This document shows positions 1-6,309 of a stretch of DNA of 14,272 nucleotides, piece by piece. Numbering within the stretch: the first letter of the stretch is position 1; every line of letters begins with the position of its first letter. The position numbers and the translations under genes are program-made. The notes under the pieces are model-generated. The model ran no database searches. It was not told where the DNA came from and saw only the letters and a program-made list of their open reading frames with translations. This DNA comes from JBKEDF01 sp047975325 (lineage in GTDB: Bacteria > Pseudomonadota > Alphaproteobacteria > Rhodobacterales > Rhodobacteraceae), in assembly GCA_047975325.1 (NCBI GenBank), contig JBKEDF010000048.1:1-14272 (forward strand), in the 5' to 3' direction.

Positions 1-24
1 CGCGACCGGCAAAGGTGCTGGCAT
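1..24 (-). CDS. 5' end of an unidentified gene, cut by the window edge
   Basis: On the minus strand an ATG at 24-22 opens a reading frame that runs off the window after eight codons (MPAPLPVA). It is preceded by a very good ribosome binding site, GGGAGGA at the complement of 31-37, six bases before the ATG. That site is the main reason to call a gene here. Eight residues are too few to identify a product. A long upstream region (25-418) without another gene is consistent with this being the first gene of a leftward transcript. Confidence 0.45.
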
Positions 25-418
25 GATCAATCCTCCCAAACAGGATGAAGCACAGATCAGCACTCATCGGAACCCCAAAAATTCAGGTTTTCGGTCGGAC
101 GCTTTAGGGACCGGGTTCTTAAGTCTTCGCTTCTTCCGGCAAACCTGACACGACCGACTCGAATGTCGCAAGGATGCAGTGGCACCCTAAAGGCAGATTG
201 TTGATACAAAAAATAAATAATCTGACTATCGACAGTGTCGAGAGTCACCGGTTTTGTCCTTTCGGACCTCGGCAACCCCTTGAAAACACGCGGGCCGATT
301 TCGGTTCGGTAACAAGGATACCCTTTTTCGTCACGGGTTTTGTCCGGGGCGGGCACAGCCCGAGAGGCAGCTATGCGGGACTTAGCCGCCGTTCATTTTC
401 TCCACTGCGGGGGCAAGA
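25..418. other. Long intergenic region without a convincing gene
   Basis: This 394-base stretch lies between the partial gene at the left edge and the end of the DMT transporter gene, both on the minus strand. It is richer in A and T than its surroundings, especially at 200-228. Open frames crossing it (for example minus 57-356) have no recognisable domain, no good ribosome binding site and arginine/proline-rich translations typical of chance frames in GC-rich DNA. It probably holds the promoter of the leftward gene starting at 24 and the 3' untranslated end of the transporter gene. The clearest structure is the palindrome at 224-246. I see no RNA gene that I can name. Confidence 0.5.
224..246. 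promoter_or_regulatory. 23-bp interrupted palindrome, possible operator
   Basis: The arms read GACTaTCGACA and TGTCGAgAGTC around a single central G at 235. Ten of the eleven arm positions are complementary; the only mismatch is the A/G pair at 228 and 242. The site adjoins an A-rich tract (207-220), which is typical of promoter DNA. It lies about 200 bases upstream of the minus-strand start at 24. A dimeric repressor or activator site is one reading; an RNA hairpin is another. No regulator gene is visible nearby. Confidence 0.4.
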
Positions 419-1315
419 TCATCCTGCATTGACGATCAGCGCCACCCCTACAACCGCGCAGATCGCGCCGATCCATGCCAATCCAGGAGGACGGGCTTTG
501 CCCAAGACCCAGATCAGGGGCAGAATGATCAGAGGAGTCGTTGCCGTGAGTGTGGAGACGACGCCAACCGGACCACTACCCAATGCGTATAGCTGCAAAG
601 TCATTCCCAGCCCGGTGCCAATCGCTGCGCTGAGAAAAACCTGCCGCGCGACCGGGTTCGGCATCGACCTGATCTGCGCTTTCCTTTCCGTAGACAGTAC
701 CACAGGTAGCAACAAACTGAGCGATCCGGCCAGAGACCGAACGAATGTCGCCGAAGCCAGATCGGCCCCGTCAAGCATGACGGGCGCAGCGATAAGGACG
801 CTTCCCGCCTGTGCGAGTGCAGATGCCAAGCCAAAGAGGACGCCGCCAGTCACGTTGCTGCTTTCCCCCGAGAACCGCGTCAACGCATCGAAGTTACGCG
901 AGAAAATAGCCAAGACGAGGCCGCCGAACACGATGGCAGTGCCGAGCAGAGCAAGCCCGCTCACGACCTGCCCCAGAACCAGAAATCCAAGCACCAACGC
1001 AAAAGGCGCAGTGGTCGTGTTCAGCAGCGATTGAAGGGCAGGTCCAATACGCGCCAACGACGAGTAGCGCAGTGTGTCCGCAAGAAAGACTCCCAGAACA
1101 CCCGACACGACCAGCAGCGAGATATCCGAAAAGTCGAGCGACGGATCGAAACCCGAGATAAGGACCAGTATGGCGAAGCCGACAGCGACAATCGACATTC
1201 GCACAAAACTGAAAACGATCGCACCCAAAGTCCTGGCTGCATCGTAGGCAAGAAGGCTAGAAATCGCGAAGCAGGCGGCTGTTCCGACAGCTGCAAATAT
1301 CCAGAATGATGTCAA
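419..1315 (-). CDS. DMT superfamily (EamA-type) transporter
   Basis: The 298-residue product is almost entirely hydrophobic and fits the usual ten-helix, roughly 300-residue architecture of drug/metabolite transporters, with two EamA repeats (about residues 3-138 and 155-297). Typical features are the first helix with AISSLLAYDAAR, the helix-end segment LADTLRYSSLARIGPALQSL of the first repeat, and the C-terminal repeat ending GAICAVVGVALIV. It sits in the inner membrane and probably exports or imports a small metabolite; the substrate cannot be told from sequence. The start at 1315 is TTG; the frame closes upstream at 1346-1348 (TGA) with no ATG or GTG between, and the next internal ATG (residue 40) would delete the first helix. 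The ribosome site is weak (GGGA about nine bases before TTG). It stands alone, transcribed leftward, downstream of tRNA-Pro. Confidence 0.85.
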   Translation of the reverse strand: MTSFWIFAAVGTAACFAISSLLAYDAARTLGAIVFSFVRMSIVAVGFAILVLISGFDPSLDFSDISLLVVSGVLGVFLADTLRYSSLARIGPALQSLLNTTTAPFALVLGFLVLGQVVSGLALLGTAIVFGGLVLAIFSRNFDALTRFSGESSNVTGGVLFGLASALAQAGSVLIAAPVMLDGADLASATFVRSLAGSLSLLLPVVLSTERKAQIRSMPNPVARQVFLSAAIGTGLGMTLQLYALGSGPVGVVSTLTATTPLIILPLIWVLGKARPPGLAWIGAICAVVGVALIVNAG

Positions 1316-1460
1316 AAGTGCGAGTCCCAGGCTGATTGTTCGAGGTCAGTCTGAAATCTCAACCCCACTTTAGGTCAAGGAGAATCTCGCCCGCTGAGGA
1401 TACCACTCCGAGACGGTAGGTCTGGGCTCCAAGCCGACCTCTAGGTTTTCATGAAGCGGC

Positions 1461-1479
1461 GCACCCGCGCGGCGGGTGC
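1461..1479. other. Strong GC-rich hairpin (8-bp stem, 3-base loop)
   Basis: GCACCCGC at 1461-1468 is perfectly complementary to GCGGGTGC at 1472-1479, with a GCG loop. It lies in the 281-base spacer between tRNA-Pro and the DMT transporter start. There is no T-run on either strand, so it is not a standard intrinsic terminator. It could stabilise an RNA end, act as a processing signal, or lie in the transporter leader. Confidence 0.45.
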
Positions 1480-1489
1480 AGATAAGGTG

Positions 1490-1512
1490 TTTGCCCTCTA
1501 GCGGCGGGCAAA
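1490..1512. other. Second hairpin next to the one at 1461-1479
   Basis: TTTGCCC at 1490-1496 pairs with GGGCAAA at 1506-1512 around a nine-base loop. It follows the 8-bp hairpin by ten bases. The word GGGCAAA recurs at 1539-1545 and 1559-1565, so this part of the spacer is made of related short words. Function is unknown. Confidence 0.4.
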
Positions 1513-1553
1513 CCGAGCCAGGGCGCAGCGGCACCCAAGGGCAAATCGTGGCG

Positions 1554-1571
1554 CAAAAGGGCAAATGCCCT
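1554..1571 (-). terminator. Candidate terminator of tRNA-Pro
   Basis: Read on the minus strand, AGGGCA (complement of 1571-1566) pairs with TGCCCT (complement of 1563-1558) across a two-base loop, and the second arm runs into a short T-run (complement of 1558-1555). It starts about 26 bases beyond the tRNA 3' end, the usual place for a tRNA terminator. The stem and T-run are short, so efficiency may be low. Confidence 0.45.
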
Positions 1572-1596
1572 GACTATCTACAGACAGGCAGGAAAA

Positions 1597-1673
1597 TGGT
1601 CGGGGCGAGAAGATTCGAACTTCCGACCTACGGTACCCAAAACCGTCGCGCTACCAGGCTGCGCTACGCCCCG
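1597..1673 (-). tRNA. tRNA-Pro (anticodon UGG)
   Basis: The minus-strand sequence folds as a complete 77-base tRNA. The acceptor arm CGGGGCG (complement of 1673-1667) pairs with CGCCCCG (complement of 1607-1601), followed by discriminator A and an encoded CCA (complement of 1599-1597). The anticodon stem-loop is ACGGT TTTGGGT ACCGT, giving anticodon TGG, which reads proline CCN codons. The T-loop contains the standard GTTCGAATC. A C at position 1 and A at the discriminator base are normal for bacterial tRNA-Pro. It lies 41 bases after the DUF192 stop on the same strand, so it may be transcribed from its own promoter or by read-through. Confidence 0.97.
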
Positions 1674-1714
1674 ATTGCGGGCTTCCTATCGAAGATCCAC
1701 AGGGAAGGGAAGCC

Positions 1715-2194
1715 TCAACCGTCATCACAAGGCGCGGCCGCGATGCTTTGTTCAAAAGCGGGATGACGCAGCATTGCACCGGGGGCAATCCCCATGGGAT
1801 CGGCCAGGCCACCGTTGATTTCAAGCACGACCAGAATCCCCTCTCCACCGTCTATCCCGGTTTCATCATGCGGGATCGCATTTTCATGCACCTTGCGTAT
1901 GCGCCCGGTTTCATCGACAAAAATCATATCCAGCGGAATCAGGGTGTTTTTCATCCAGAAAACCGCACGTTGTGGATTTTCATATACAAAAAGCATGCCA
2001 CTGGAACGGGCAAGCTTTTCACGAAACATCAGGCCCCGGGCGCGTGTTTCCGGTGTATCGACAACCTCAACCGTGAAACGCGCCGTGCCACCCTGGAGTA
2101 ACAGGATTTCCACGGAACCAGGGGTGCATTCGGCAGCAAGACCGGGAAGCGCCGCCAGTACAAACCCGACCGAAAGCGCCACACCACGCCACAT
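1715..2194 (-). CDS. Secreted DUF192 family protein
   Basis: The 159-residue product begins with a signal peptide (residues 1 to about 20, ending LPGLA before AEC), so the mature protein should be periplasmic. The rest is a DUF192 domain, recognised by the motif order RGLMFR (53-58), GMLFVY (66-71), FWMKNTLIPLDMIFV (79-93) and a glycine/leucine-rich end. The biochemical role of DUF192 is not established. The ATG at 2194 has a good ribosome site, CGGAGGA, eight bases upstream, which lies inside the last codons of the cold-shock gene. The two genes are separated by only three bases, so translation is probably coupled. tRNA-Pro follows 41 bases downstream. Confidence 0.9.
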   Translation of the reverse strand: MWRGVALSVGFVLAALPGLAAECTPGSVEILLLQGGTARFTVEVVDTPETRARGLMFREKLARSSGMLFVYENPQRAVFWMKNTLIPLDMIFVDETGRIRKVHENAIPHDETGIDGGEGILVVLEINGGLADPMGIAPGAMLRHPAFEQSIAAAPCDDG

Positions 2195-2197
2195 TGC

Positions 2198-2731
2198 CTA
2201 ATCCTCCGTTCGTGTCGCCGCATCCCAGGCCAGAACCTGCACCGCCATCCGGCCGCGCTTGCCATCAATGATCCTCAGGCAAACGGCCTCTCCGGCTGCC
2301 AGATCGGCAAAACCGGACATGCGCAGGACTTCAATATGGATGAACACATCGTCATCGCGCCCAAAGGCATTGGCAAACCCGAATCCCTTGGCCTTGTCAA
2401 ACCATTTCACCCGGGCCGGTTCAAGCGGGCAGGCCGCTATTTCCTCGGCGCTGGTAACCCCGCCTTCCTCGGAAAGCGGAAAGCAATTTCCCTCCGGCGG
2501 TGCTATTGAAAGAACTTCAACCGCCTGGGTTCCCCGCTCCGTCTGCTGCGTCCGCACACTGATGCCGGCCCCATCGGCCACGGTACTCTGCCCAAAATTG
2601 CGCAGAACATTCGCATGCAGGAGGATGTCGTTCTCACTGCCATCCGCAACGACAAATCCGAATCCCTTCACAGGATCGAACCATTTCACGCGCCCCTGCA
2701 ATACAGGCAATGATTTAGTGTCTTCTTCCAT
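2198..2731 (-). CDS. Cold-shock protein with two cold-shock domains
   Basis: The 177-residue protein has two OB-fold cold-shock domains. The first (about 11-76) carries GRVKWFDPVKGFGFV (RNP1) and DILLH (RNP2-like). The second (about 105-170) carries ARVKWFDKAKGFGFA and DVFIH. A 30-residue acidic linker joins them. Such domains bind single-stranded RNA or DNA and act as RNA chaperones or transcription antiterminators. Classical CspA proteins are about 70 residues with one domain; the doubled form is known in alphaproteobacteria. The first RNP2 has ILLH instead of VF(V/I)H, so the two domains may bind differently. The ATG at 2731 follows AAAGG by six bases. It lies 115 bases after pdxH and three bases before the DUF192 gene; a hairpin in the leader (2758-2773) may control expression. 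Confidence 0.93.
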   Translation of the reverse strand: MEEDTKSLPVLQGRVKWFDPVKGFGFVVADGSENDILLHANVLRNFGQSTVADGAGISVRTQQTERGTQAVEVLSIAPPEGNCFPLSEEGGVTSAEEIAACPLEPARVKWFDKAKGFGFANAFGRDDDVFIHIEVLRMSGFADLAAGEAVCLRIIDGKRGRMAVQVLAWDAATRTED

Positions 2732-2757
2732 AGAGAGCCTTTATTCCCCGATAAGCT

Positions 2758-2773
2758 CAAAACCCAGGTTTTG
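2758..2773 (-). promoter_or_regulatory. Hairpin in the leader of the cold-shock gene
   Basis: CAAAACC at 2758-2764 and GGTTTTG at 2767-2773 form a perfect 7-bp stem around two bases. In the minus-strand transcript it lies 27-42 bases before the cold-shock ATG, just upstream of the ribosome binding site. Cold-shock mRNAs often have structured leaders that change with temperature, so a regulatory role is plausible but not shown. As DNA it could also be a protein-binding palindrome. Confidence 0.4.
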
Positions 2774-2824
2774 CTTTCGAACCAGCTGCGCGGCCCTTGC
2801 CGGAGCCAGTCAATGCCACCCTGA

Positions 2825-2840
2825 TGTGCAAATCTGCACA
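2825..2840 (-). other. 6-bp inverted repeat just after pdxH
   Basis: TGTGCA (2825-2830) and TGCACA (2835-2840) pair around AATC. The repeat begins six bases after the pdxH stop in the minus direction. There is no following T-run, so if it ends transcription it is a weak or factor-dependent signal; it may instead stabilise the pdxH mRNA end or mark the csp promoter. Confidence 0.3.
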
Positions 2841-2846
2841 ATTCGC

Positions 2847-3461
2847 TCAGGGATTCAACCGTTTGACTACCCAATTTTCATCTGGGACAGATCGCACCCA
2901 CCTGAATCGGTCGTGTAAACGAAAGGCTCCGTCTGCCCAAAACTCTATCTCTGCTGGGATTATACGTATACCCCCCCAAAAGGATGGCCGCGATGGATTT
3001 GTTCCTTGCCGCGACGTTACCCTGGCCACTTCAGCCAACAATGCCGCGCGGGAAGCAAGCGGTTGGGACTGCCGTGAGGCCCAGGCACCGAGTCGGCTTT
3101 TCAGGGAACGGGTGGCGAAATAGGCATCTGCCTCGGCCCCCTCCACCTTTTCGGTCCAGCCCCGGACCCGGATCTGGCGGCGCAAGGATTTCCAGTGCAT
3201 CACGAAAGCGGCCTTGCCCGAGGCATCTATCTCGATACCCTTTCGGGATCCGTAGTTGGTATAGAAGACGAAACTGTCCGCATCGATGGATTTCAGCAAT
3301 ACCATCCGGACATTCGGCATTCCTTCGGGATCCACGCTGGCCAGCGCTATGGCATTGGGATCATTGGGTTCGCCCTTTTCCGCCTCGGCCAGCCAGGACC
3401 GCGCTATCGCAAAAGGATCCTGCCCTGCAAAGATGCCCGTTCTATCCGGCGGATGTTCCAT
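2847..3461 (-). CDS. pdxH: Pyridoxamine/pyridoxine 5'-phosphate oxidase
   Basis: This FMN enzyme oxidises pyridoxine or pyridoxamine 5'-phosphate to pyridoxal 5'-phosphate with oxygen, the last step of vitamin B6 synthesis and salvage in the cytoplasm. The 204 residues match the family in length and motif order: PNVRMVLLKSID (49-60, FMN binding), YTNYGSRKG (68-75), HWKSLRRQIRVRG (89-101), RPSFWGGIRIIPAEIEFW (158-175) and RLHDR (181-185), whose Arg and His correspond to the substrate-binding Arg197/His199 of the E. coli enzyme, ending RLNP. The WGG motif is followed by Ile where many homologues have Phe or Tyr. The ATG at 3461 has AGGG about seven bases upstream. It is divergent from fabI across a 160-base promoter region. 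PLP made here is the cofactor of enzymes such as the aminotransferase at 5012-6187, though no regulatory link is visible. Confidence 0.95.
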   Translation of the reverse strand: MEHPPDRTGIFAGQDPFAIARSWLAEAEKGEPNDPNAIALASVDPEGMPNVRMVLLKSIDADSFVFYTNYGSRKGIEIDASGKAAFVMHWKSLRRQIRVRGWTEKVEGAEADAYFATRSLKSRLGAWASRQSQPLASRAALLAEVARVTSRQGTNPSRPSFWGGIRIIPAEIEFWADGAFRLHDRFRWVRSVPDENWVVKRLNP

Positions 3462-3509
3462 GGTTGCCCTGCCATGCTCGCCTCGCTGTCGCGGGCGTAA
3501 AGGCCCAAA

Positions 3510-3538
3510 TACCTAGACTGGTGAACGCTTGCTGACAA
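3510..3538 (-). promoter_or_regulatory. Candidate sigma70-type promoter for pdxH
   Basis: On the minus strand TTGTCA (complement of 3538-3533) is followed after 17 bases by TAGGTA (complement of 3515-3510). The -35 matches five of six consensus bases; the -10 is poor, as is common in GC-rich alphaproteobacteria. It lies about 50 bases before the pdxH start in the divergent spacer. Assigned by eye only. Confidence 0.35.
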
Positions 3539-3554
3539 GCCCCCTCCCGCAGAC

Positions 3555-3583
3555 TTGATGCGCCGCCACAATTCGCCTAAAGC
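3555..3583 (+). promoter_or_regulatory. Candidate promoter for fabI
   Basis: TTGATG (3555-3560) and TAAAGC (3578-3583) are 17 bases apart and about 40 bases before the fabI start. The -35 begins with the conserved TTGA; the -10 is weak. The pdxH candidate is back-to-back with it in the same spacer. Confidence 0.3.
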
Positions 3584-3621
3584 ATCGGTGCATCAGCGAG
3601 CAACACATGAGAGGGGTGGCA

Positions 3622-4437
3622 ATGTCAGCAGGTTTGATGGCAGGCAAGCGCGGGCTTATCATGGGCCTGGCCAATGACAGATCCATCGCCTGGGGCATCG
3701 CCCAAGCCTGCGCCGGACAGGGGGCGGAACTTGCCTTTTCCTATCAGGGCGATCAGTTGCGCAAACGGGTTGTACCGCTGGCCGAGTCGCTGGGCGTGAC
3801 GGAACTAGTGGATTGCGATGCAACCGACGACGCATCACTCGACGCGCTTTTTGCGCATCTGGAGAAGACCTGGGGCAAGCTCGATTTCGTCGTCCATGCA
3901 ATCGGTTTTTCCGACAAGTCGGAATTGCGGGGCCGCTATGTTGACACCTCACGGCAGAATTTCCTGATGTCGATGGATATCTCCGTCTACAGCTTTACCG
4001 CCGTTGCAAAACGGGCAGCGGCAATGATGACCCCGGGCGGCTCGATCCTGACATTGACCTATTATGGCGCCGAAAAGGTGATGCCACACTATAACGTGAT
4101 GGGCTTGTGCAAGGCCGCATTGGAGGCTTCGGTGAAATATATTGCCGAAGATCTGGGCAAGGACGGAATCCGCGTCAATGCTATTTCGGCCGGCCCGATC
4201 AAGACGCTTGCCGCCTCGGGCATCGGGGACTTCCGCTATATCATGAAGTGGAATGAACTGAACTCCCCCCTGCGCCGCAATGTAACACAAGAGGAGGTCG
4301 GCAAGGCCGCGCTTTACCTCTTGTCCGATCTCGGATCCGGCACCACCGGTGAAAACCTGCATGTCGACGCCGGATATCACGCCATCGGCATGAAGGCCGT
4401 GGATGCCCCCGATATCGATGCGACCCGCGGAGAGTAA
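3622..4437 (+). CDS. fabI: Enoyl-[acyl-carrier-protein] reductase (NADH)
   Basis: FabI carries out the last step of each fatty-acid elongation cycle, reducing trans-2-enoyl-ACP with NADH in the cytoplasm. It is a short-chain dehydrogenase fold protein of 271 residues. Visible motifs are the nucleotide-binding GLIMGLANDRSIAWGIA (11-27), HAIGF (92-96), and the active-site segment TYYGAEK...HYNVMGLCK with Tyr147, Tyr157 and Lys164 matching Tyr146/Tyr156/Lys163 of E. coli FabI. Residues equivalent to Gly93, Met159 and Phe203, at which triclosan resistance changes occur in E. coli, are the wild-type ones here. The ATG at 3622 is preferred over the in-frame ATG at 3607 because GAGGGGTGG lies immediately before it. 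Gpt follows 35 bases downstream. Many Rhodobacterales carry two FabI copies, so this may be one paralogue. Confidence 0.95.
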   Translation: MSAGLMAGKRGLIMGLANDRSIAWGIAQACAGQGAELAFSYQGDQLRKRVVPLAESLGVTELVDCDATDDASLDALFAHLEKTWGKLDFVVHAIGFSDKSELRGRYVDTSRQNFLMSMDISVYSFTAVAKRAAAMMTPGGSILTLTYYGAEKVMPHYNVMGLCKAALEASVKYIAEDLGKDGIRVNAISAGPIKTLAASGIGDFRYIMKWNELNSPLRRNVTQEEVGKAALYLLSDLGSGTTGENLHVDAGYHAIGMKAVDAPDIDATRGE

Positions 4438-4472
4438 AGCCGATCCATCGCCAATCTGCCAAGGAGACCGCT

Positions 4473-4982
4473 ATGTCCGCCGACCGCCTGCCCCATGAGA
4501 AAGGCTTCCATGTCAGCTGGGACCAGATGCATCGCGATTCCCGCGCTCTGGCCTGGCGTCTCGATGGGCGGGGGCCGGGCGAAGGCGGGCAGTGGCGCGC
4601 AGTCGTGGGTATCACCCGGGGCGGGCTTGTCCCCGCCGCTGTCGTCGCACGGGAACTCAATCTCCGCGTAATCGACACGATCAGCGTGAAATCCTACAGC
4701 CATCAGGACCGATCCGAAGCCGAGATCCTCAAAGCCCCCCAGGAAGACCTGATGCGCGACGGCGAGGGCATCTTGATCGTCGATGATCTGGTCGATTCCG
4801 GCAAAACCCTGGAACTGGTCCGCCGCCTGTATCCCAAGGCACATTTTGCCACTGTCTATGCCAAACCCGCAGGACAGAAACAGGCCGACACCTTCATCAC
4901 CGCAGTCAGCCAGGACACCTGGATCTTCTTTCCTTGGGATATGGCACTGCAATATGTTCAACCCTATCGCGGCACGGATTGA
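4473..4982 (+). CDS. gpt: Xanthine-guanine phosphoribosyltransferase
   Basis: Gpt joins xanthine, guanine or hypoxanthine to PRPP, giving the nucleoside monophosphate in purine salvage. The 169-residue product follows E. coli Gpt closely in layout: GITRGGLVPAAVVARELNLR (46-65), DTISVKSY, the PRPP-binding loop ILIVDDLVDSGKT (100-112, with the acidic pair Asp104-Asp105), YPKAHFATVYAKPAG, and DTWIFFPWDM near the C-terminus. It is somewhat longer than the 152-residue E. coli enzyme, mostly at the N-terminus. A strong ribosome site, AAGGAGA, precedes the ATG. It lies 35 bases after fabI and 29 bases before the aminotransferase gene, which suggests cotranscription, although their functions are not linked in an obvious way. 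Confidence 0.94.
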   Translation: MSADRLPHEKGFHVSWDQMHRDSRALAWRLDGRGPGEGGQWRAVVGITRGGLVPAAVVARELNLRVIDTISVKSYSHQDRSEAEILKAPQEDLMRDGEGILIVDDLVDSGKTLELVRRLYPKAHFATVYAKPAGQKQADTFITAVSQDTWIFFPWDMALQYVQPYRGTD

Positions 4983-5011
4983 ACTGCCCTATCCAAAAGG
5001 GGGATCTTTCA

Positions 5012-6187
5012 ATGTCACTTCCGCTGAACCCGGCAATGGCAGGAACGGAGTCCCCTCCGGTGATGGAGGCGCGGCGCTGGCTGGAAGGGGTTGAATTTCC
5101 GGAAGAACGTCCGCTGATCAATGTCTCGCAGGCCGCGCCGGTTGAAGCCCCGCCCCTGGCCCTTCGTCAGGCACTGGCCGAGGCCGCCCTTCACGAGGAT
5201 AGCGCGCATCTTTATGGTCCGGTTCTGGGGCGGCCGGAGCTACGGACGGAAATCGCATCGCAATGGTCCAAAGCCTATCGCGGCAGGATCTCCATGGGTG
5301 AGGTGGCCATTACCCAAGGCTGCAATCAGGCCTTCTCCGCCGCCATCGCCACGCTGGCCGGCGCAGGGGACGAGGTGATCCTGCCCACTCCCTGGTATTT
5401 CAATCATCGCATGTGGCTCGACATGCAGGGCGTGACATGCGTACCACTTGCCACCGGCCCCGGCCTAATCCCCGAAGCGAAGGAAGCCGCCCGCCTGATC
5501 ACATCAAGAACACGCGCCATCGTTCTGGTTTCCCCAAACAATCCCGGTGGCGCGGAATACCCTCCCGAAACCCTGAGGGCCTTTTTCAACCTGGCACAGA
5601 CCAAGGGCGTCGCATTGATCGTGGACGAAACCTATCGCGATTTCGACAGCCGCGAAGGCCCTCCCCACGATCTTTTTTCCAATCCGGACTGGGCCGACAC
5701 GCTGATCCATCTATACAGCTTTTCCAAGGCCTATCGCCTTACCGGACATCGCGTCGGCGCCATCGTGGCCAGCCGGGCGAGGCTGGCACAGGTGGAAAAA
5801 TTCCTGGATACGGTTGCGATATGCCCCAACCAGCTTGGCCAGATCGGGGCGCTTTGGGGGATGCGGAACCTTGGTAACTGGGTGGCGGGCGAACGCATCA
5901 GGATCCTTTCGCGCCGCAGGGCCATGGTCGAAGGTTTCAAAACGCTTGACGGCTGGTCCCTGCTTGGCTGCGGGGCTTATTTCGCATATGTGCGCCACCC
6001 TTTTGCCGAAAACTCCGAAGATATCGCACGGCGTATGGTGCGTGAGGCAGGCATACTCCTTCTGCCCGGCACGATGTTCCGGCCAAAAGGCGGCGATGGC
6101 CCACGGGAATTTCGCATTGCCTTCGCCAATGTCGATGAAACAGCCATCGGGCAGCTTTTCAGCCGCCTGCGTGGCTACCACCCCTGA
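5012..6187 (+). CDS. Class I/II pyridoxal-phosphate aminotransferase
   Basis: The 391-residue protein has the fold type I aminotransferase motifs in order: YGPVLGRPELR near residue 70, TQGCNQAF (PLP phosphate region), SPNNPGG (174-180, Asn177 expected to contact the cofactor), VDETYRDF (204-211, Asp205 to the pyridine nitrogen and Tyr208), SFSKAYRLTGHRVG with the Schiff-base Lys239, and a C-terminal REFRIAFAN with the substrate carboxylate Arg. It transfers an amino group between an amino acid and a 2-oxo acid in the cytoplasm. The substrate is not clear; it resembles the aspartate/aromatic group of the family. The start at 5012 is chosen because AAAGGGGGA lies eight bases upstream; an in-frame ATG at 4934 would overlap gpt by 49 bases. 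It is followed by a 122-base gap before ppiD. Confidence 0.9.
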   Translation: MSLPLNPAMAGTESPPVMEARRWLEGVEFPEERPLINVSQAAPVEAPPLALRQALAEAALHEDSAHLYGPVLGRPELRTEIASQWSKAYRGRISMGEVAITQGCNQAFSAAIATLAGAGDEVILPTPWYFNHRMWLDMQGVTCVPLATGPGLIPEAKEAARLITSRTRAIVLVSPNNPGGAEYPPETLRAFFNLAQTKGVALIVDETYRDFDSREGPPHDLFSNPDWADTLIHLYSFSKAYRLTGHRVGAIVASRARLAQVEKFLDTVAICPNQLGQIGALWGMRNLGNWVAGERIRILSRRRAMVEGFKTLDGWSLLGCGAYFAYVRHPFAENSEDIARRMVREAGILLLPGTMFRPKGGDGPREFRIAFANVDETAIGQLFSRLRGYHP

Positions 6188-6211
6188 CCGCCCCATCCCC
6201 GTCGTATCGCG

Positions 6212-6240
6212 TTGACCGCAATTCGCCCACTATGCAGGAT
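6212..6240 (+). promoter_or_regulatory. Candidate promoter for ppiD-trpE
   Basis: TTGACC (6212-6217) and CAGGAT (6235-6240) are separated by 17 bases. The -35 has five of six consensus bases, the -10 three of six. It lies 70 bases before the ppiD ATG in the only gap upstream of this pair. No leader peptide or tryptophan attenuator is apparent between it and ppiD. Confidence 0.3.
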
Positions 6241-6309
6241 CTGCCGACTTGCCCCCCCGCCGCCAAGGCCCTAGGAAGGCGCAACTGACAGTTTCGCAAG
6301 GGCGGGCAA

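Noticed and set aside
340..352. Possible copy of the tRNA-Pro 3' end (CGGGGCG) as an attachment site
   Set aside because: Only seven GC-rich bases match, which is expected by chance in this DNA.
57..356. Minus-strand open frame of 99 codons in the left gap
   Set aside because: No recognisable domain, no good ribosome site, and an arginine- and proline-rich composition typical of chance frames in GC-rich DNA.
174..1034. Plus-strand open frame of 286 codons opposite the DMT transporter
   Set aside because: It is the antisense of a clear membrane transporter gene; its translation is low-complexity and basic with no domain.
1370..1564. Minus-strand open frame of 64 codons beyond tRNA-Pro
   Set aside because: Starts within the candidate terminator hairpin, has no ribosome site and crosses two strong hairpins.
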